Program-made: the position numbers and the translations under genes
Assembly: GCF_963676665.1 (NCBI RefSeq)
Contig: NZ_OY781388.1
Span: 1 to 34,531 of the forward strand
Source of the DNA: an uncultured Tolumonas sp.
GTDB taxonomy: Bacteria > Pseudomonadota > Gammaproteobacteria > Enterobacterales > Aeromonadaceae
Direction of reading: 5' to 3'
Length of the DNA: 34,531 bases
Shown here: piece after piece, positions 1-8,150 of the stretch
Layout of the letters: the number at the start of each line of letters is the position of its first letter
How positions within the stretch are numbered: the first letter of the stretch is position 1
The notes under the pieces: generated by a model
Databases searched by the model: none
What the model was told of the DNA's origin: nothing
What the model saw: the letters and a program-made list of their open reading frames with translations, nothing else

Positions 1-2
1 CC

Positions 3-548
3 ATCTTCCCTGCTGTATTTACCTTTGGTTTTCAGCCGGAAGCGGGCCCGCCGTTGGTTTTCATCACTATTCCAGCCGTATTTGCCCAAATGCCGTTTGG
101 CCATCTGTTGATGGTGCTGTTTTTCATCCTGACCTCTGTGGCGGCTATCGGGGCCATGCTGTCGCTGTTGGAAGTGCCGGTAGCAGTGATCAATGAACGT
201 TTTGGAGTGAGTCGTAAAACAGCCACGCTGCTCACCTTATTGCTGGTGGCCTTGTTAGGTTCTACTTGTGCCTTAACGAATAGCACCATGGCCGCGTTCA
301 AACTGTTCGGCATGAATATGTTTGATCTGTTCGATTACTTAAGCTCAAACATTCTGCTACCGCTGGGAGGGATCGCGATTGCCCTGTTTGTCGGTTGGGT
401 GTGGGGTTATCCGGCATTACAACGCGCCATTAGTAACCAGCAACAGTTACAAAATCAGAAATTAAATCAGTTATTGTTCCTGATTTTGCGCTTTGTCACA
501 CCGTTATTGATCCTGGCGGTAATGCTGCATGCACTGAACATTTTATAA
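3..548 (+). CDS. Sodium-dependent neurotransmitter-type symporter (NSS/SNF family), C-terminal part
   Basis: The frame is open to the left window edge, so only the last ~181 residues are seen. The opening stretch (IFPAVFTFGF followed by QPEAGPPLVF) is characteristic of bacterial NSS transporters, which couple Na+ entry to uptake of amino acids or related amines across the inner membrane. Several strongly hydrophobic segments follow, and the chain ends in a last membrane helix (LRFVTPLLILAVMLHALNIL). The substrate cannot be told from this part. A strong terminator lies ~65 bp downstream, so this is the last gene of its transcript. Family assignment is confident from motif and topology; the gene is cut by the window, not by mutation. 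Confidence 0.85.
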   Translation: MFPAVFTFGFQPEAGPPLVFITIPAVFAQMPFGHLLMVLFFILTSVAAIGAMLSLLEVPVAVINERFGVSRKTATLLTLLLVALLGSTCALTNSTMAAFKLFGMNMFDLFDYLSSNILLPLGGIAIALFVGWVWGYPALQRAISNQQQLQNQKLNQLLFLILRFVTPLLILAVMLHALNIL

Positions 549-611
549 ACAGAGCCAATAAATGGCGTGAACTGCAATCTTTTGCACAATTTGCGCAAGA
601 ACATGCTGAAT

Positions 612-645
612 ATGGAGGGGTACCACTGGCCCCTCCATTTTTTTT
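612..645 (+). terminator. Rho-independent terminator after the NSS transporter gene
   Basis: A 9-bp GC-rich stem (ATGGAGGGG / CCCCTCCAT) with a 9-nt loop is followed at once by a run of eight T. It lies 64 bp after the transporter stop codon and matches the classic intrinsic terminator form on the plus strand. Confidence 0.9.
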
Positions 646-647
646 AA

Positions 648-665
648 CCTAATCTAGCGATTAGG
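648..665. repeat. Short perfect inverted repeat between terminator and next gene
   Basis: CCTAATC-tagc-GATTAGG is a perfect 7-bp dyad right after the T run, about 40 bp before the next gene. It could be an operator or a small hairpin at the start of the next leader; nothing else supports a function. Confidence 0.4.
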
Positions 666-703
666 ACGCACAAATAACCATCAGTGGACTCTATGGGAAA
701 CAA

Positions 704-1090
704 ATGAATGAAACGTTTTCTGCTCCCATTATCACTGATCATTTTTGCCGCCGTGGCGGCATGGGTGGACATCCAGCGGATCAGTGTTCCCATGATCCGA
801 ACATCACCGTTGCACCCATTTATACAATTAGTTCACCGGACGATGCCACCGCATTGGCACAAGGAAAAACGGTGATCAAACTTGGTCCCTGTTTGTTTGG
901 CCTCTATCCGGGGGCCATGGCGTTTAAAAGCCAGACAGAAGCCAAAGACTTTATTGGCCTCAAAGGTTACGACCCCAAAAAATGGCGAATATTTCAGCTT
1001 TCTGGTGATTATCAGCTGGACGTCACCGAAGGTGTACTCAATAAAACATTACAATTATCACGGGATATGACGATAAACGACACTCAGTAA
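704..1090 (+). pseudogene. Small putative exported protein, probably frameshifted (or a sequencing slip)
   Basis: The longest frame gives 128 residues, but its first ~30 residues look like out-of-frame translation (rich in His, Cys and Gly). A second ATG at 708, in another frame, starts MKRFLLPLSLIIFAAVAAWV, a good signal peptide or membrane anchor, and continues to about residue 28 (QRISVP). From about DPNITVAPIYTISS the 704 frame takes over with natural-looking composition, including GPCLFGLYPGAMAFKSQTEA and the end TQ-stop. One extra C in the CCC run at 789-791 would join signal peptide and body into one protein of ~127 residues. I do not recognise the family. It sits alone between a terminator and the pbpG promoter. 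Alternatives are a sequencing error, a true null mutation, or a programmed frameshift. Confidence 0.5.
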
Positions 1091-1105
1091 CAATTTTCTT
1101 TTATC

Positions 1106-1140
1106 TCTGGTAACCAGAAGCTCTCGGTTGGCGGTATAAT
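1106..1140 (+). promoter_or_regulatory. Putative pbpG promoter with a dyad over the -35 region
   Basis: A perfect TATAAT (1135-1140) lies ~50 bp before the pbpG start. No good -35 hexamer is seen at 17 bp. That position is instead covered by a dyad, TCTGGT-a-ACCAGA (1106-1118), which could bind a regulator. This is inference from pattern and position only. Confidence 0.45.
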
Positions 1141-1190
1141 CCGGCCCCCGATTTCTGGCTGATTTAGATTCACTGTTTCAGGACATAGCG

Positions 1191-2423
1191 ATGAACAAGG
1201 TAGTAGCGTTCTTATTTGGATTAATCTGTTTTTCTTCGCAAAGTTTTGCCGCGACCACGCCAAAACCCTATGTGCCTGACGAGCCGGTGATCAGCAAACC
1301 CGTAATTAAACCAGTGCTGAAAAAAACAATTGTGGTGAAGCGAGCAGTTAAAACACCTATTGCTACCGCCAAAGTCAGCAAAATAAAGTCTCCGGTTAAA
1401 ACACTGGCAACCAAAACAGCACCCGTAACTAAAACAACTAAAGCTGGAAAAATTAAAGCCACGAAAAATAGCACCGTGACCAGTATTGCGCTCAATTCCA
1501 CGCAACGACTGAATAAATACAGCCGGGTGCAGAAAAACAAATCGCACCAACTGGCACAGCATGTCGATGCCAAACCAGCGCGTATCGCGTCGCGGTCTGT
1601 TGCGCCTGTTAAAGCCAGCCCGGCAGCCAACCCGACTCGGGTTACCAATATCCCGTTAACCAGCGGCAGTCCATTTCTGGATTCCAGCTCAGCGTTGGTG
1701 ATGAATGCAAATACCGGTCGCATGATTTATGGCAAAAACGCCGCACGCCGTACACCGATTGCTTCCATTACAAAATTAATGACCTCCATGGTTGTTCTGG
1801 ATGCCAAGTTATCGATGGACCAACCGATCACCATCAGTGATGCCGATGTGGATCGGGTTAAAAAATCCAGCTCCCGTCTGGAAGTAGGCACCACACTGTC
1901 TCGTTACGACACCATGTGGCTGGCGCTGATGTCATCTGAAAACCGCGCCGCACACTCGCTGGCTCGCACTTATCCTGGCGGAACCAGTGCATTTGTTGCC
2001 GCAATGAACCGCAAAGCACGTGCTCTGGGCATGAACCACACGGTGTTTTATGACCCAACAGGGCTGAACAAAGATAATACCTCGACTGCGGCTGACTTAG
2101 CATTGATGGTACAAGCTGCTTATCGTTATCCGCAGATCCGTCAGTTCACGACCTCAACCGAGCATGACATCATCAGCGCTTCCGGACGTCAGTTGCATTA
2201 CAAAAACAGTAATGCGTTAGTACGTGAAGGTGTATGGGATATTCAGTTATCTAAAACCGGTTATATCAAAGAAGCCGGCCGTTGCCTGGTGATGGTTGCG
2301 GAAGTGCAAAGTAAACCCATGGTGATGGTGTTTCTGGATGCCGGTGCAACCTCCGGCCGTATCAGTGATGCGCGGAACATCAAAACCTGGCTGGAACGCC
2401 AGCCAACCAACCAGCTGGGTTAA
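1191..2423 (+). CDS. pbpG: D-alanyl-D-alanine endopeptidase, penicillin-binding protein 7
   Basis: A periplasmic serine peptidase of the S11 low-molecular-mass PBP group that cuts D-Ala-mDAP cross-links in peptidoglycan. All three active-site motifs are present: SITK (Ser192, Lys195), SEN (249-251, in LMSSENRAA) and KTG (355-357). The chain begins with a signal peptide (MNKVVAFLFGLICFSSQSFAA). At 410 residues it is about 100 longer than E. coli PBP7. The surplus is residues ~22-160, a low-complexity stretch rich in Lys, Ala, Thr, Val and Pro, placed between the signal peptide and the catalytic domain. It is a single gene with its own likely promoter, ended by a terminator shared with the convergent ybeL. 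Assignment as PBP7 rather than DacA/PBP5 rests on the SSENRAA motif and the lack of a PBP5 C-terminal domain. Confidence 0.93.
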   Translation: MNKVVAFLFGLICFSSQSFAATTPKPYVPDEPVISKPVIKPVLKKTIVVKRAVKTPIATAKVSKIKSPVKTLATKTAPVTKTTKAGKIKATKNSTVTSIALNSTQRLNKYSRVQKNKSHQLAQHVDAKPARIASRSVAPVKASPAANPTRVTNIPLTSGSPFLDSSSALVMNANTGRMIYGKNAARRTPIASITKLMTSMVVLDAKLSMDQPITISDADVDRVKKSSSRLEVGTTLSRYDTMWLALMSSENRAAHSLARTYPGGTSAFVAAMNRKARALGMNHTVFYDPTGLNKDNTSTAADLALMVQAAYRYPQIRQFTTSTEHDIISASGRQLHYKNSNALVREGVWDIQLSKTGYIKEAGRCLVMVAEVQSKPMVMVFLDAGATSGRISDARNIKTWLERQPTNQLG

Positions 2424-2442
2424 ACACGCTTTCTGGTTATAC

Positions 2443-2470
2443 AAAAACAGCGCCTTTGAGCGCTGTTTTT
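2443..2470. terminator. Bidirectional terminator between convergent pbpG and ybeL
   Basis: AAAAACAGCGC / GCGCTGTTTTT forms a perfect stem with a 6-nt loop. Runs of A on the left and T on the right give a U tract in either direction. It lies 20 bp after the pbpG stop and 24 bp after the ybeL stop, so it probably serves both. Confidence 0.9.
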
Positions 2471-2493
2471 TATTGGCCAAACCTTTATTCACA

Positions 2494-2994
2494 TCAAGGT
2501 AATAACGGCTGCCGTTGGAAATGTTCGCCGCCGCAATGCAGGCATGGGGTGAGCGCGACCGAATGCGTTAACGTTTCACGATGTCCGCATTGTTTACAGA
2601 CCTTTTGCCCTGGTGCCATCCATTCCCCGAGCTTATAACCGTTAGCATGGTGCAGATCATTTTCCACCGCGACCTGTTCTATCTGCGTACGATCACTGGC
2701 TGCCAATAACCACTCCCAAGCCGTATTTTGCAAGGCATTAAAAAACGCGGAGTCCTGGTAACCACCGGGGGCATCGAGGAACTCACTCAGCTCTTCGTTA
2801 ACATACGCGCTGGTCAGCGCCAGTTCATCTTTGGTGAGGTCTTCGGCCGCCACAACAAAGGCTTCAACTTCTTTTAACCAATGCTGCAGATTTTCCCGGG
2901 TCGGTGCCCCTTTTTCGCTCCAGAAGGCACGAACATGACTCATAAACAGTTCATACCCCTTCGGTTTTTTGTCCGGGCTGTTTTGTTCTGACAT
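2494..2994 (-). CDS. ybeL: Zinc-ribbon protein of the YbeL family (DUF1451)
   Basis: A 166-residue soluble protein. The N-terminal two thirds look helical and acidic. The C-terminus carries two Cys pairs, CKQC and CLHC, spaced as a zinc ribbon, which is the signature of YbeL. In E. coli ybeL also lies next to leuS in divergent orientation, and the same arrangement is seen here (156 bp between the two starts), which supports the name. The biochemical function of the family is not established. It shares a terminator with convergent pbpG. The start ATG is preceded on the minus strand by an AAGGATAA-type ribosome site. Confidence 0.85.
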   Translation of the reverse strand: MSEQNSPDKKPKGYELFMSHVRAFWSEKGAPTRENLQHWLKEVEAFVVAAEDLTKDELALTSAYVNEELSEFLDAPGGYQDSAFFNALQNTAWEWLLAASDRTQIEQVAVENDLHHANGYKLGEWMAPGQKVCKQCGHRETLTHSVALTPCLHCGGEHFQRQPLLP

Positions 2995-3069
2995 GGTGTT
3001 ATCCTTCTGATATTAACTGCTTTAAGCATAGCGTGTGTTACGGAAAAAGCCTGTGAGCCCGCTCAGCTA

Positions 3070-3098
3070 TTGTTGCGATCCGGCAATACAAGTATCCT
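3070..3098 (+). promoter_or_regulatory. Weak candidate promoter for the leuS operon
   Basis: TTGTTG (3070-3075) and TATCCT (3093-3098) are separated by 17 bp, about 50 bp before the chosen leuS start. Matches to consensus are partial (3/6 and 4/6), so this is only a candidate. Confidence 0.3.
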
Positions 3099-3150
3099 AT
3101 GGGGATTTTCTAACGGATCACCCTCCACTTCTGTCGAGTCGGATATACCC

Positions 3151-5736
3151 ATGTCAGTTATGCAAGAACAATATAATCCCCAGTCCCTGGAGCCGGAAGT
3201 TCAACGGCATTGGGATAAACAGCAGACATTCAAAGCCTTCGAGAAAGTAGATAAAGAGAAATTCTACTGCCTGTCTATGTTCCCTTATCCATCAGGCCGT
3301 CTGCACATGGGTCATGTGCGTAACTACACCATCGGTGACGTGATCTCCCGTTACCAGCGCCTGAATGGCAAAAATGTACTGCAACCAATCGGTTGGGATG
3401 CGTTCGGTCTGCCAGCAGAAAACGCGGCGATCAAAAATAATTCCGCCCCCGCCAAATGGACTTACGAAAACATCGAATACATGAAGGGCCAGCTGAAGAT
3501 GCTGGGTCTGTCTTACGATTGGGATCGTGAGCTGGCAACTTGTACCCCGGAATATTACCGTTGGGAACAGTGGTTCTTCACTGAGCTATATAACAAAGGC
3601 TTGGTGTATAAAAAAACCTCGTCGGTAAACTGGTGCCCGAATGACCAGACCGTACTGGCTAACGAACAGGTGCAAGACGGTTGCTGCTGGCGTTGTGACA
3701 CCCCAGTAGAACAAAAAGAAATTCCGCAGTGGTTTATCAAAATCACAGCCTACGCTGAAGAGTTGCTGAACGATCTGGACAAGCTGGATGGCTGGCCGGA
3801 AATGGTGAAAACCATGCAGCGCAACTGGATCGGCCGCTCCGAAGGTCTGACCATGACCTTCAACGTGGAAAACAGCGATCAGTCATTTGATATCTACACC
3901 ACCCGCCCAGACACCCTGATGGGCGTGACTTATGTAGCGGTGGCTGCAGCACATCCACTGGCGAAACAGGCGGCAGAAAGCAACGCTGCGCTGGCCGACT
4001 TCCTCGAAGAGTGCAAAAACACCAAAGTGGCTGAAGCAGAACTGGCTACCATGGAGAAAAAAGGCATGGCCACCGGCCTGTATGCCCTGCACCCACTCGA
4101 TGGTCGTCGTGTACCAATCATGGTCGCGAACTTCGTGCTGATGGATTACGGCACCGGTGCGGTGATGGCAGTACCTGCGCACGACCAACGTGACTTTGAA
4201 TTTGCCCATAAATACGGTCTGGAAATTCGTGCCGTGATCGCGACAGAAGATGGCTCTGCGCCAGATATCTCTGCGGCAGCCTACACCGAGAAAGGTGTGC
4301 TGTTTAATTCCGGCGAATTTGATGGTCTGGATTTCAAACAAGCCTTTGATGCCATCTGTACCAAACTGGAAACTCAGGGTTTAGGTAAACGCACTGTCAA
4401 CTTCCGTCTGCGTGATTGGGGTGTGTCACGTCAACGCTACTGGGGCGCACCAATTCCAATGCTGACATTGGAAGATGGTACAGTGGTGCCAGCACCGGCC
4501 GATCAACTGCCAGTGATCCTGCCAGAAGATGTGGTGATGGACGGCGTACAAAGCCCAATCAAAGCCGACCCTGAGTGGGCAAAAACTACTTACAATGGCC
4601 AGCCGGCGCTGCGCGAAACTGACACCTTCGATACCTTCATGGAATCGTCTTGGTATTTCGCTCGTTACTGCTGCCCGGATTATGAACAAGGTATGCTCGA
4701 TACCGATCGCGCTAACCACTGGTTGCCAGTCGATCAATACATCGGTGGTATCGAACACGCGTGTATGCACCTGCTGTATGCGCGTTTTTTCCACAAACTG
4801 CTGCGTGACTCTGGCATGGTGAAAAGCGATGAGCCATTCACCCGTTTGTTGTGCCAAGGCATGGTGCTGGCTGATGCGTTCTACTACACCGAAAACGGTG
4901 CCCGTATTTGGGTTAGCCCAACTGATGTGAAAGTAGAACGTGACGAAAAAGGCCGCATCGTTAAAGCCACCGACAATGAAGGTCGTGAAGTGATTCATTC
5001 CGGCATGACCAAAATGTCGAAATCGAAAAATAATGGTATCGACCCGCAGCTGATGGTGGAACGTTACGGTGCTGACACCGTGCGTCTGTTCATGATGTTT
5101 GCCTCACCAGCTGACATGACGCTGGAATGGCAAGAGTCCGGTGTCGATGGTGCGCAACGCTTCCTGAAGCGTCTGTGGAAAGCCGTGGCTGAACACACCG
5201 CAAAAGGTGCTGCACCAGCGTTAGATGTCGCCAGCTTAACTAACGAGCAGAAAGCATTGCGTCGTGAGTTGCACAAAACTATTGCCAAGTTCAGCGATGA
5301 CATCGGTCGCCGTCAGACCTTCAACACCGCGATTGCCGCGGTCATGGAACTGATGAACCGTGTGGCGAAAGCACCACAAGAGTCAGAGCAAGATCGCGCA
5401 CTGGTGCAAGAAGTGCTGACTAACGTCGTGCTGATGCTTTACCCAATCACCCCACACGTTTGCTTCCATCTGTGGCAAGCACTGGGTCATGCCGATATCG
5501 ATCAAGCCACTTGGCCAACAGCTGATGCCGCTGCGATGGTGGAAGACGAAAAACTGGTCGTAGTGCAAGTAAACGGCAAGGTACGTGGCAAACTGACCGT
5601 GGCCGCAGATGCGACACAAGAGCAAGTACACGCACTGGCAATGCAAGATCATACTGTGGTGAAATTCGTGGCTGATCTGACCGTGCGCAAAGTGATCTAT
5701 GTACCGGGCAAACTGCTCAATATCGTGGTTGGCTAA
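3151..5736 (+). CDS. leuS: Leucyl-tRNA synthetase
   Basis: A cytosolic class I aminoacyl-tRNA synthetase that charges tRNA-Leu. The signature motifs are HMGH at residues 52-55 (in [11 protein letters not shown]) and KMSKS at 621-625. The editing CP1 domain lies between them (for example TTRPDT and the [15 protein letters not shown] motif), and the C-terminal domain ends in [17 protein letters not shown], as in E. coli. The frame is open back to 3070, but the family begins at or near MQEQY, so I place the start at ATG 3151 (861 residues; ATG 3160 would give 858, E. coli has 860). The stop is 3 nt before lptE, so leuS, lptE and holA form one transcription unit. Confidence 0.96.
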   Translation: MSVMQEQYNPQSLEPEVQRHWDKQQTFKAFEKVDKEKFYCLSMFPYPSGRLHMGHVRNYTIGDVISRYQRLNGKNVLQPIGWDAFGLPAENAAIKNNSAPAKWTYENIEYMKGQLKMLGLSYDWDRELATCTPEYYRWEQWFFTELYNKGLVYKKTSSVNWCPNDQTVLANEQVQDGCCWRCDTPVEQKEIPQWFIKITAYAEELLNDLDKLDGWPEMVKTMQRNWIGRSEGLTMTFNVENSDQSFDIYTTRPDTLMGVTYVAVAAAHPLAKQAAESNAALADFLEECKNTKVAEAELATMEKKGMATGLYALHPLDGRRVPIMVANFVLMDYGTGAVMAVPAHDQRDFEFAHKYGLEIRAVIATEDGSAPDISAAAYTEKGVLFNSGEFDGLDFKQAFDAICTKLETQGLGKRTVNFRLRDWGVSRQRYWGAPIPMLTLEDGTVVPAPADQLPVILPEDVVMDGVQSPIKADPEWAKTTYNGQPALRETDTFDTFMESSWYFARYCCPDYEQGMLDTDRANHWLPVDQYIGGIEHACMHLLYARFFHKLLRDSGMVKSDEPFTRLLCQGMVLADAFYYTENGARIWVSPTDVKVERDEKGRIVKATDNEGREVIHSGMTKMSKSKNNGIDPQLMVERYGADTVRLFMMFASPADMTLEWQESGVDGAQRFLKRLWKAVAEHTAKGAAPALDVASLTNEQKALRRELHKTIAKFSDDIGRRQTFNTAIAAVMELMNRVAKAPQESEQDRALVQEVLTNVVLMLYPITPHVCFHLWQALGHADIDQATWPTADAAAMVEDEKLVVVQVNGKVRGKLTVAADATQEQVHALAMQDHTVVKFVADLTVRKVIYVPGKLLNIVVG

Positions 5737-5739
5737 ACT

Positions 5740-6231
5740 ATGAAACGACTGGTCTGTGGTGTGATGATACTGGTGAGCTTACTGCTCACCGGTTGCGGCT
5801 TTCATATGCGGGGGGATATCGATGAAAAACTACTTCCTTCGCAGCTGAAAGCAATCCATGTCGTGGGTGATGACCGCAGCGATATTTATCGTATGGTGAC
5901 AGCCCGTCTGCGCCATTACGGTGTGCAATTAATTGATGATAATGATGAAATACCTACGCTTAATCTGGGTAACATCAGTGTCAGCAACAGTGCCGCTTCG
6001 CTGGATAACCGCAGTCAGGTCGTGGAATATGTGATGCTGTTTAATACCGATTACAGCATCACCATGCCCCACAAATCACCGCAGAAGTTCAGTGCACGTT
6101 TTAGCCGGGTGTTCTTGAATAAATCGGCACAAGCACTGGCCTCTTCCCGTGAACAGGCGCAGTTACGCCATGAGATGGAAATTCAGACGGCGGATCTGAT
6201 CCTGATCCAGCTTAGTCGCGTGATCCTCTGA
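5740..6231 (+). CDS. lptE: LPS-assembly lipoprotein LptE
   Basis: An outer-membrane lipoprotein that plugs the LptD barrel and helps insert lipopolysaccharide into the outer leaflet. It has a lipoprotein signal peptide with lipobox LLTGC, lipidated on Cys19, and then the family opening GFHMRG. At 163 residues it is slightly shorter than E. coli LptE (RlpB). It starts 3 nt after leuS and its stop overlaps the holA start by one base, the same leuS-lptE-holA order as in enterobacteria, which settles the name despite low sequence conservation in this family. Confidence 0.92.
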   Translation: MKRLVCGVMILVSLLLTGCGFHMRGDIDEKLLPSQLKAIHVVGDDRSDIYRMVTARLRHYGVQLIDDNDEIPTLNLGNISVSNSAASLDNRSQVVEYVMLFNTDYSITMPHKSPQKFSARFSRVFLNKSAQALASSREQAQLRHEMEIQTADLILIQLSRVIL

Positions 6232-7268
6232 TGCGCGTTTTTAGCGAACAGTTAGCAGAACAGTTAAAAGCAGGCCTTCGTGCCTGCTATCTTATTTTTG
6301 GCGACGAACCATTACAGAAAATGGAAGCGTTGCAACAGATCCGCCATCTTGCTCGTGAACAAGGTTTCTCCGATGTCATTCGCTTCAGTGCGCTTGAAGA
6401 GCCACTGCCATGGGATGATATTTATGCCAACAGCCAGAGTTTAAGCCTGTTCTCCAGCCGGCAAATTATTGAAATTGAGCTGGGGGATAAACTACCCAAA
6501 GAGTGGTCCGAACGGATCAGCGAACTGCAAAAACAACTGCATCCCGATCTATTACTGATCATTCTTGGCCCACGGCTGAATAGCAACCAAAGTAAAAGTG
6601 CTTGGTTTACTGCATTAGACAAACAAGGCATCTATATTCCGGTTGCTTTACCCGATGCGCGCTATTTCCCGCGTTGGATGAAACAGCGTTGTCAGCAGCA
6701 AAATCTGCGCGTGGATAACGATGCTATTACCTTCCTCTGCCATGCTTTTGAAGGTAATTTACTGGCGGCCGCACAAGAACTGGAAAAGCTCTCGTTGCTC
6801 AATCTGCCACAACCACTGACTGTCAGCGTGTTGCAGCAAAATATCACCCGACATAACGTTTTCGATCCGTTTAAGTGGCTTGATACCCTGTTGGAAGGAA
6901 AAAGTCAGCGCGCCTTACGCATGCTGGCACAGCTGCGCGACGAAGGGGTAGAGCCCGGCATGCTGACGTGGGCGCTAGCGAAAGATATCGAGCTGCTCTG
7001 GTCACTGCGCTTGGCGCAAGATGCCCACCAGCCGCTAGCGGCTTTATTGCAAGCGGCTAAAATATGGCCCAGCCGACAGGCATTACTGCAACAAACCGTG
7101 CAGCGACTCTCTGCGACACAATTACGCGACATGTTACGGATGATGAACGAACTCGATCGTTGTAACCGTACTTTCGACAGCCACAGTGCGTGGCAATGGC
7201 TGCAGACGCTCTCTCTCGCTTTTCGTGGTAATACGTCACTGCGTTTTACCCTCCCGATACAACTCTGA
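6231..7268 (+). CDS. holA: DNA polymerase III delta subunit
   Basis: The delta subunit of the clamp loader, which opens the beta sliding clamp. At 345 residues it is near the E. coli length (343). The start (MRVFSEQLAEQLKAGLRACYLIFGDEPLQKMEA) matches the HolA N-terminal domain, with the degenerate ATPase-fold GDEPL motif, and the middle holds NVFDPFKWLDTLLEGK, typical of the family. The ATG overlaps the lptE stop by one base, implying translational coupling. It is the last gene of the leuS-lptE-holA unit; a new -10 element follows. Confidence 0.93.
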   Translation: MRVFSEQLAEQLKAGLRACYLIFGDEPLQKMEALQQIRHLAREQGFSDVIRFSALEEPLPWDDIYANSQSLSLFSSRQIIEIELGDKLPKEWSERISELQKQLHPDLLLIILGPRLNSNQSKSAWFTALDKQGIYIPVALPDARYFPRWMKQRCQQQNLRVDNDAITFLCHAFEGNLLAAAQELEKLSLLNLPQPLTVSVLQQNITRHNVFDPFKWLDTLLEGKSQRALRMLAQLRDEGVEPGMLTWALAKDIELLWSLRLAQDAHQPLAALLQAAKIWPSRQALLQQTVQRLSATQLRDMLRMMNELDRCNRTFDSHSAWQWLQTLSLAFRGNTSLRFTLPIQL

Positions 7269-7301
7269 AAAAGCGAATGCTGATCCCGCTTCGCAGCATG
7301 C

Positions 7302-7307
7302 TATAAT
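7302..7307 (+). promoter_or_regulatory. Perfect -10 box before rsfS
   Basis: TATAAT lies 30 bp before the rsfS start in the 69-bp gap after holA. No clear -35 element is seen at the right distance. It probably starts the rsfS-rlmH-mrdA-mrdB unit. Confidence 0.45.
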
Positions 7308-7337
7308 CGCGCGCTCATTATTCGGAGGAACATCTTC

Positions 7338-7673
7338 TTGCAAGGTAAACAACTACAAGACTTCGTCGTAGACAAGCTCGACGACATTAAAGCCAGCGAT
7401 ATTGTGGTGCTGGACGTACGCGGCATTTCGGACATCACCGACTGCATGATCATCTGTACCGGTAACTCAAATCGCCATGTACGCTCAATCGCTGACAACC
7501 TTGCCGAAGAAATTCGTCATGCCGGCATGATGCCATTTGGTGTCGACAATAATAGCGATGCTGAGTGGGTACTGGTCGATCTGGGTGAAGTGATGGTGCA
7601 TGTGATGCAAAGCGATGCGCGCAATCTCTATCAACTGGAAAAACTGTGGCACAGTAATATCAAGGCCGCCTGA
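7338..7673 (+). CDS. rsfS: Ribosomal silencing factor RsfS
   Basis: Binds ribosomal protein uL14 and blocks subunit joining, lowering translation in starved or stationary cells. The 111-residue chain carries the family signature [22 protein letters not shown] and VVHVM-type end ([12 protein letters not shown]). The start is TTG at 7338, preceded by a GGAGG ribosome site (7324-7328) at 9-nt spacing; the resulting [10 protein letters not shown] matches the usual start of the family. rlmH follows 3 nt after the stop, an association conserved across bacteria. Confidence 0.95.
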   Translation: MQGKQLQDFVVDKLDDIKASDIVVLDVRGISDITDCMIICTGNSNRHVRSIADNLAEEIRHAGMMPFGVDNNSDAEWVLVDLGEVMVHVMQSDARNLYQLEKLWHSNIKAA

Positions 7674-7676
7674 TCG

Positions 7677-8147
7677 ATGAAGATCCAGCTTATTGCCGTT
7701 GGCACTAAAATGCCTGATTGGGTTACCACCGGCTTTAATGAATACCAGCGACGTTTCCCGAAGGATATGCCGCTGGAGCTGCTCGAAATTCCGGCGGGAA
7801 AACGCGGGAAAAATGCCGACATTGCCCGAATCCTGGAAAAAGAGGGCGAACAGGCACTCGCGGCGATTGGTAAATCGTGCCGGATTGTTACGCTCGATCT
7901 GCCAGGTAAAAACTGGACTACGCCACAACTGGCTCAACAGCTGGAAAGCTGGAAACAAGATGGCCGCGATGTCGCATTGCTTATCGGTGGGCCAGAAGGT
8001 CTATCTCCAGCCTGTAAAGCAGCAGCAGAGCAAAGCTGGTGTTTATCGGCGCTAACCATGCCGCACCCACTGGTGCGAATTGTGGTCGCTGAAAGTCTGT
8101 ATCGGGCCTGGAGCCTGACGACTAATCACCCTTATCACCGCGAATAG
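7677..8147 (+). CDS. rlmH: 23S rRNA (pseudouridine-1915 N3) methyltransferase RlmH
   Basis: A small SPOUT-class methyltransferase that acts on helix 69 of 23S rRNA in assembled 70S ribosomes using SAM. At 156 residues it is within one residue of E. coli RlmH (155). The SAM-knot motif [14 protein letters not shown] and the C-terminal [20 protein letters not shown] with ending NHPYHRE are diagnostic. It starts 3 nt after rsfS and ends 3 nt before mrdA, so the genes are probably co-transcribed. Confidence 0.97.
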   Translation: MKIQLIAVGTKMPDWVTTGFNEYQRRFPKDMPLELLEIPAGKRGKNADIARILEKEGEQALAAIGKSCRIVTLDLPGKNWTTPQLAQQLESWKQDGRDVALLIGGPEGLSPACKAAAEQSWCLSALTMPHPLVRIVVAESLYRAWSLTTNHPYHRE

Positions 8148-8150
8148 ACC

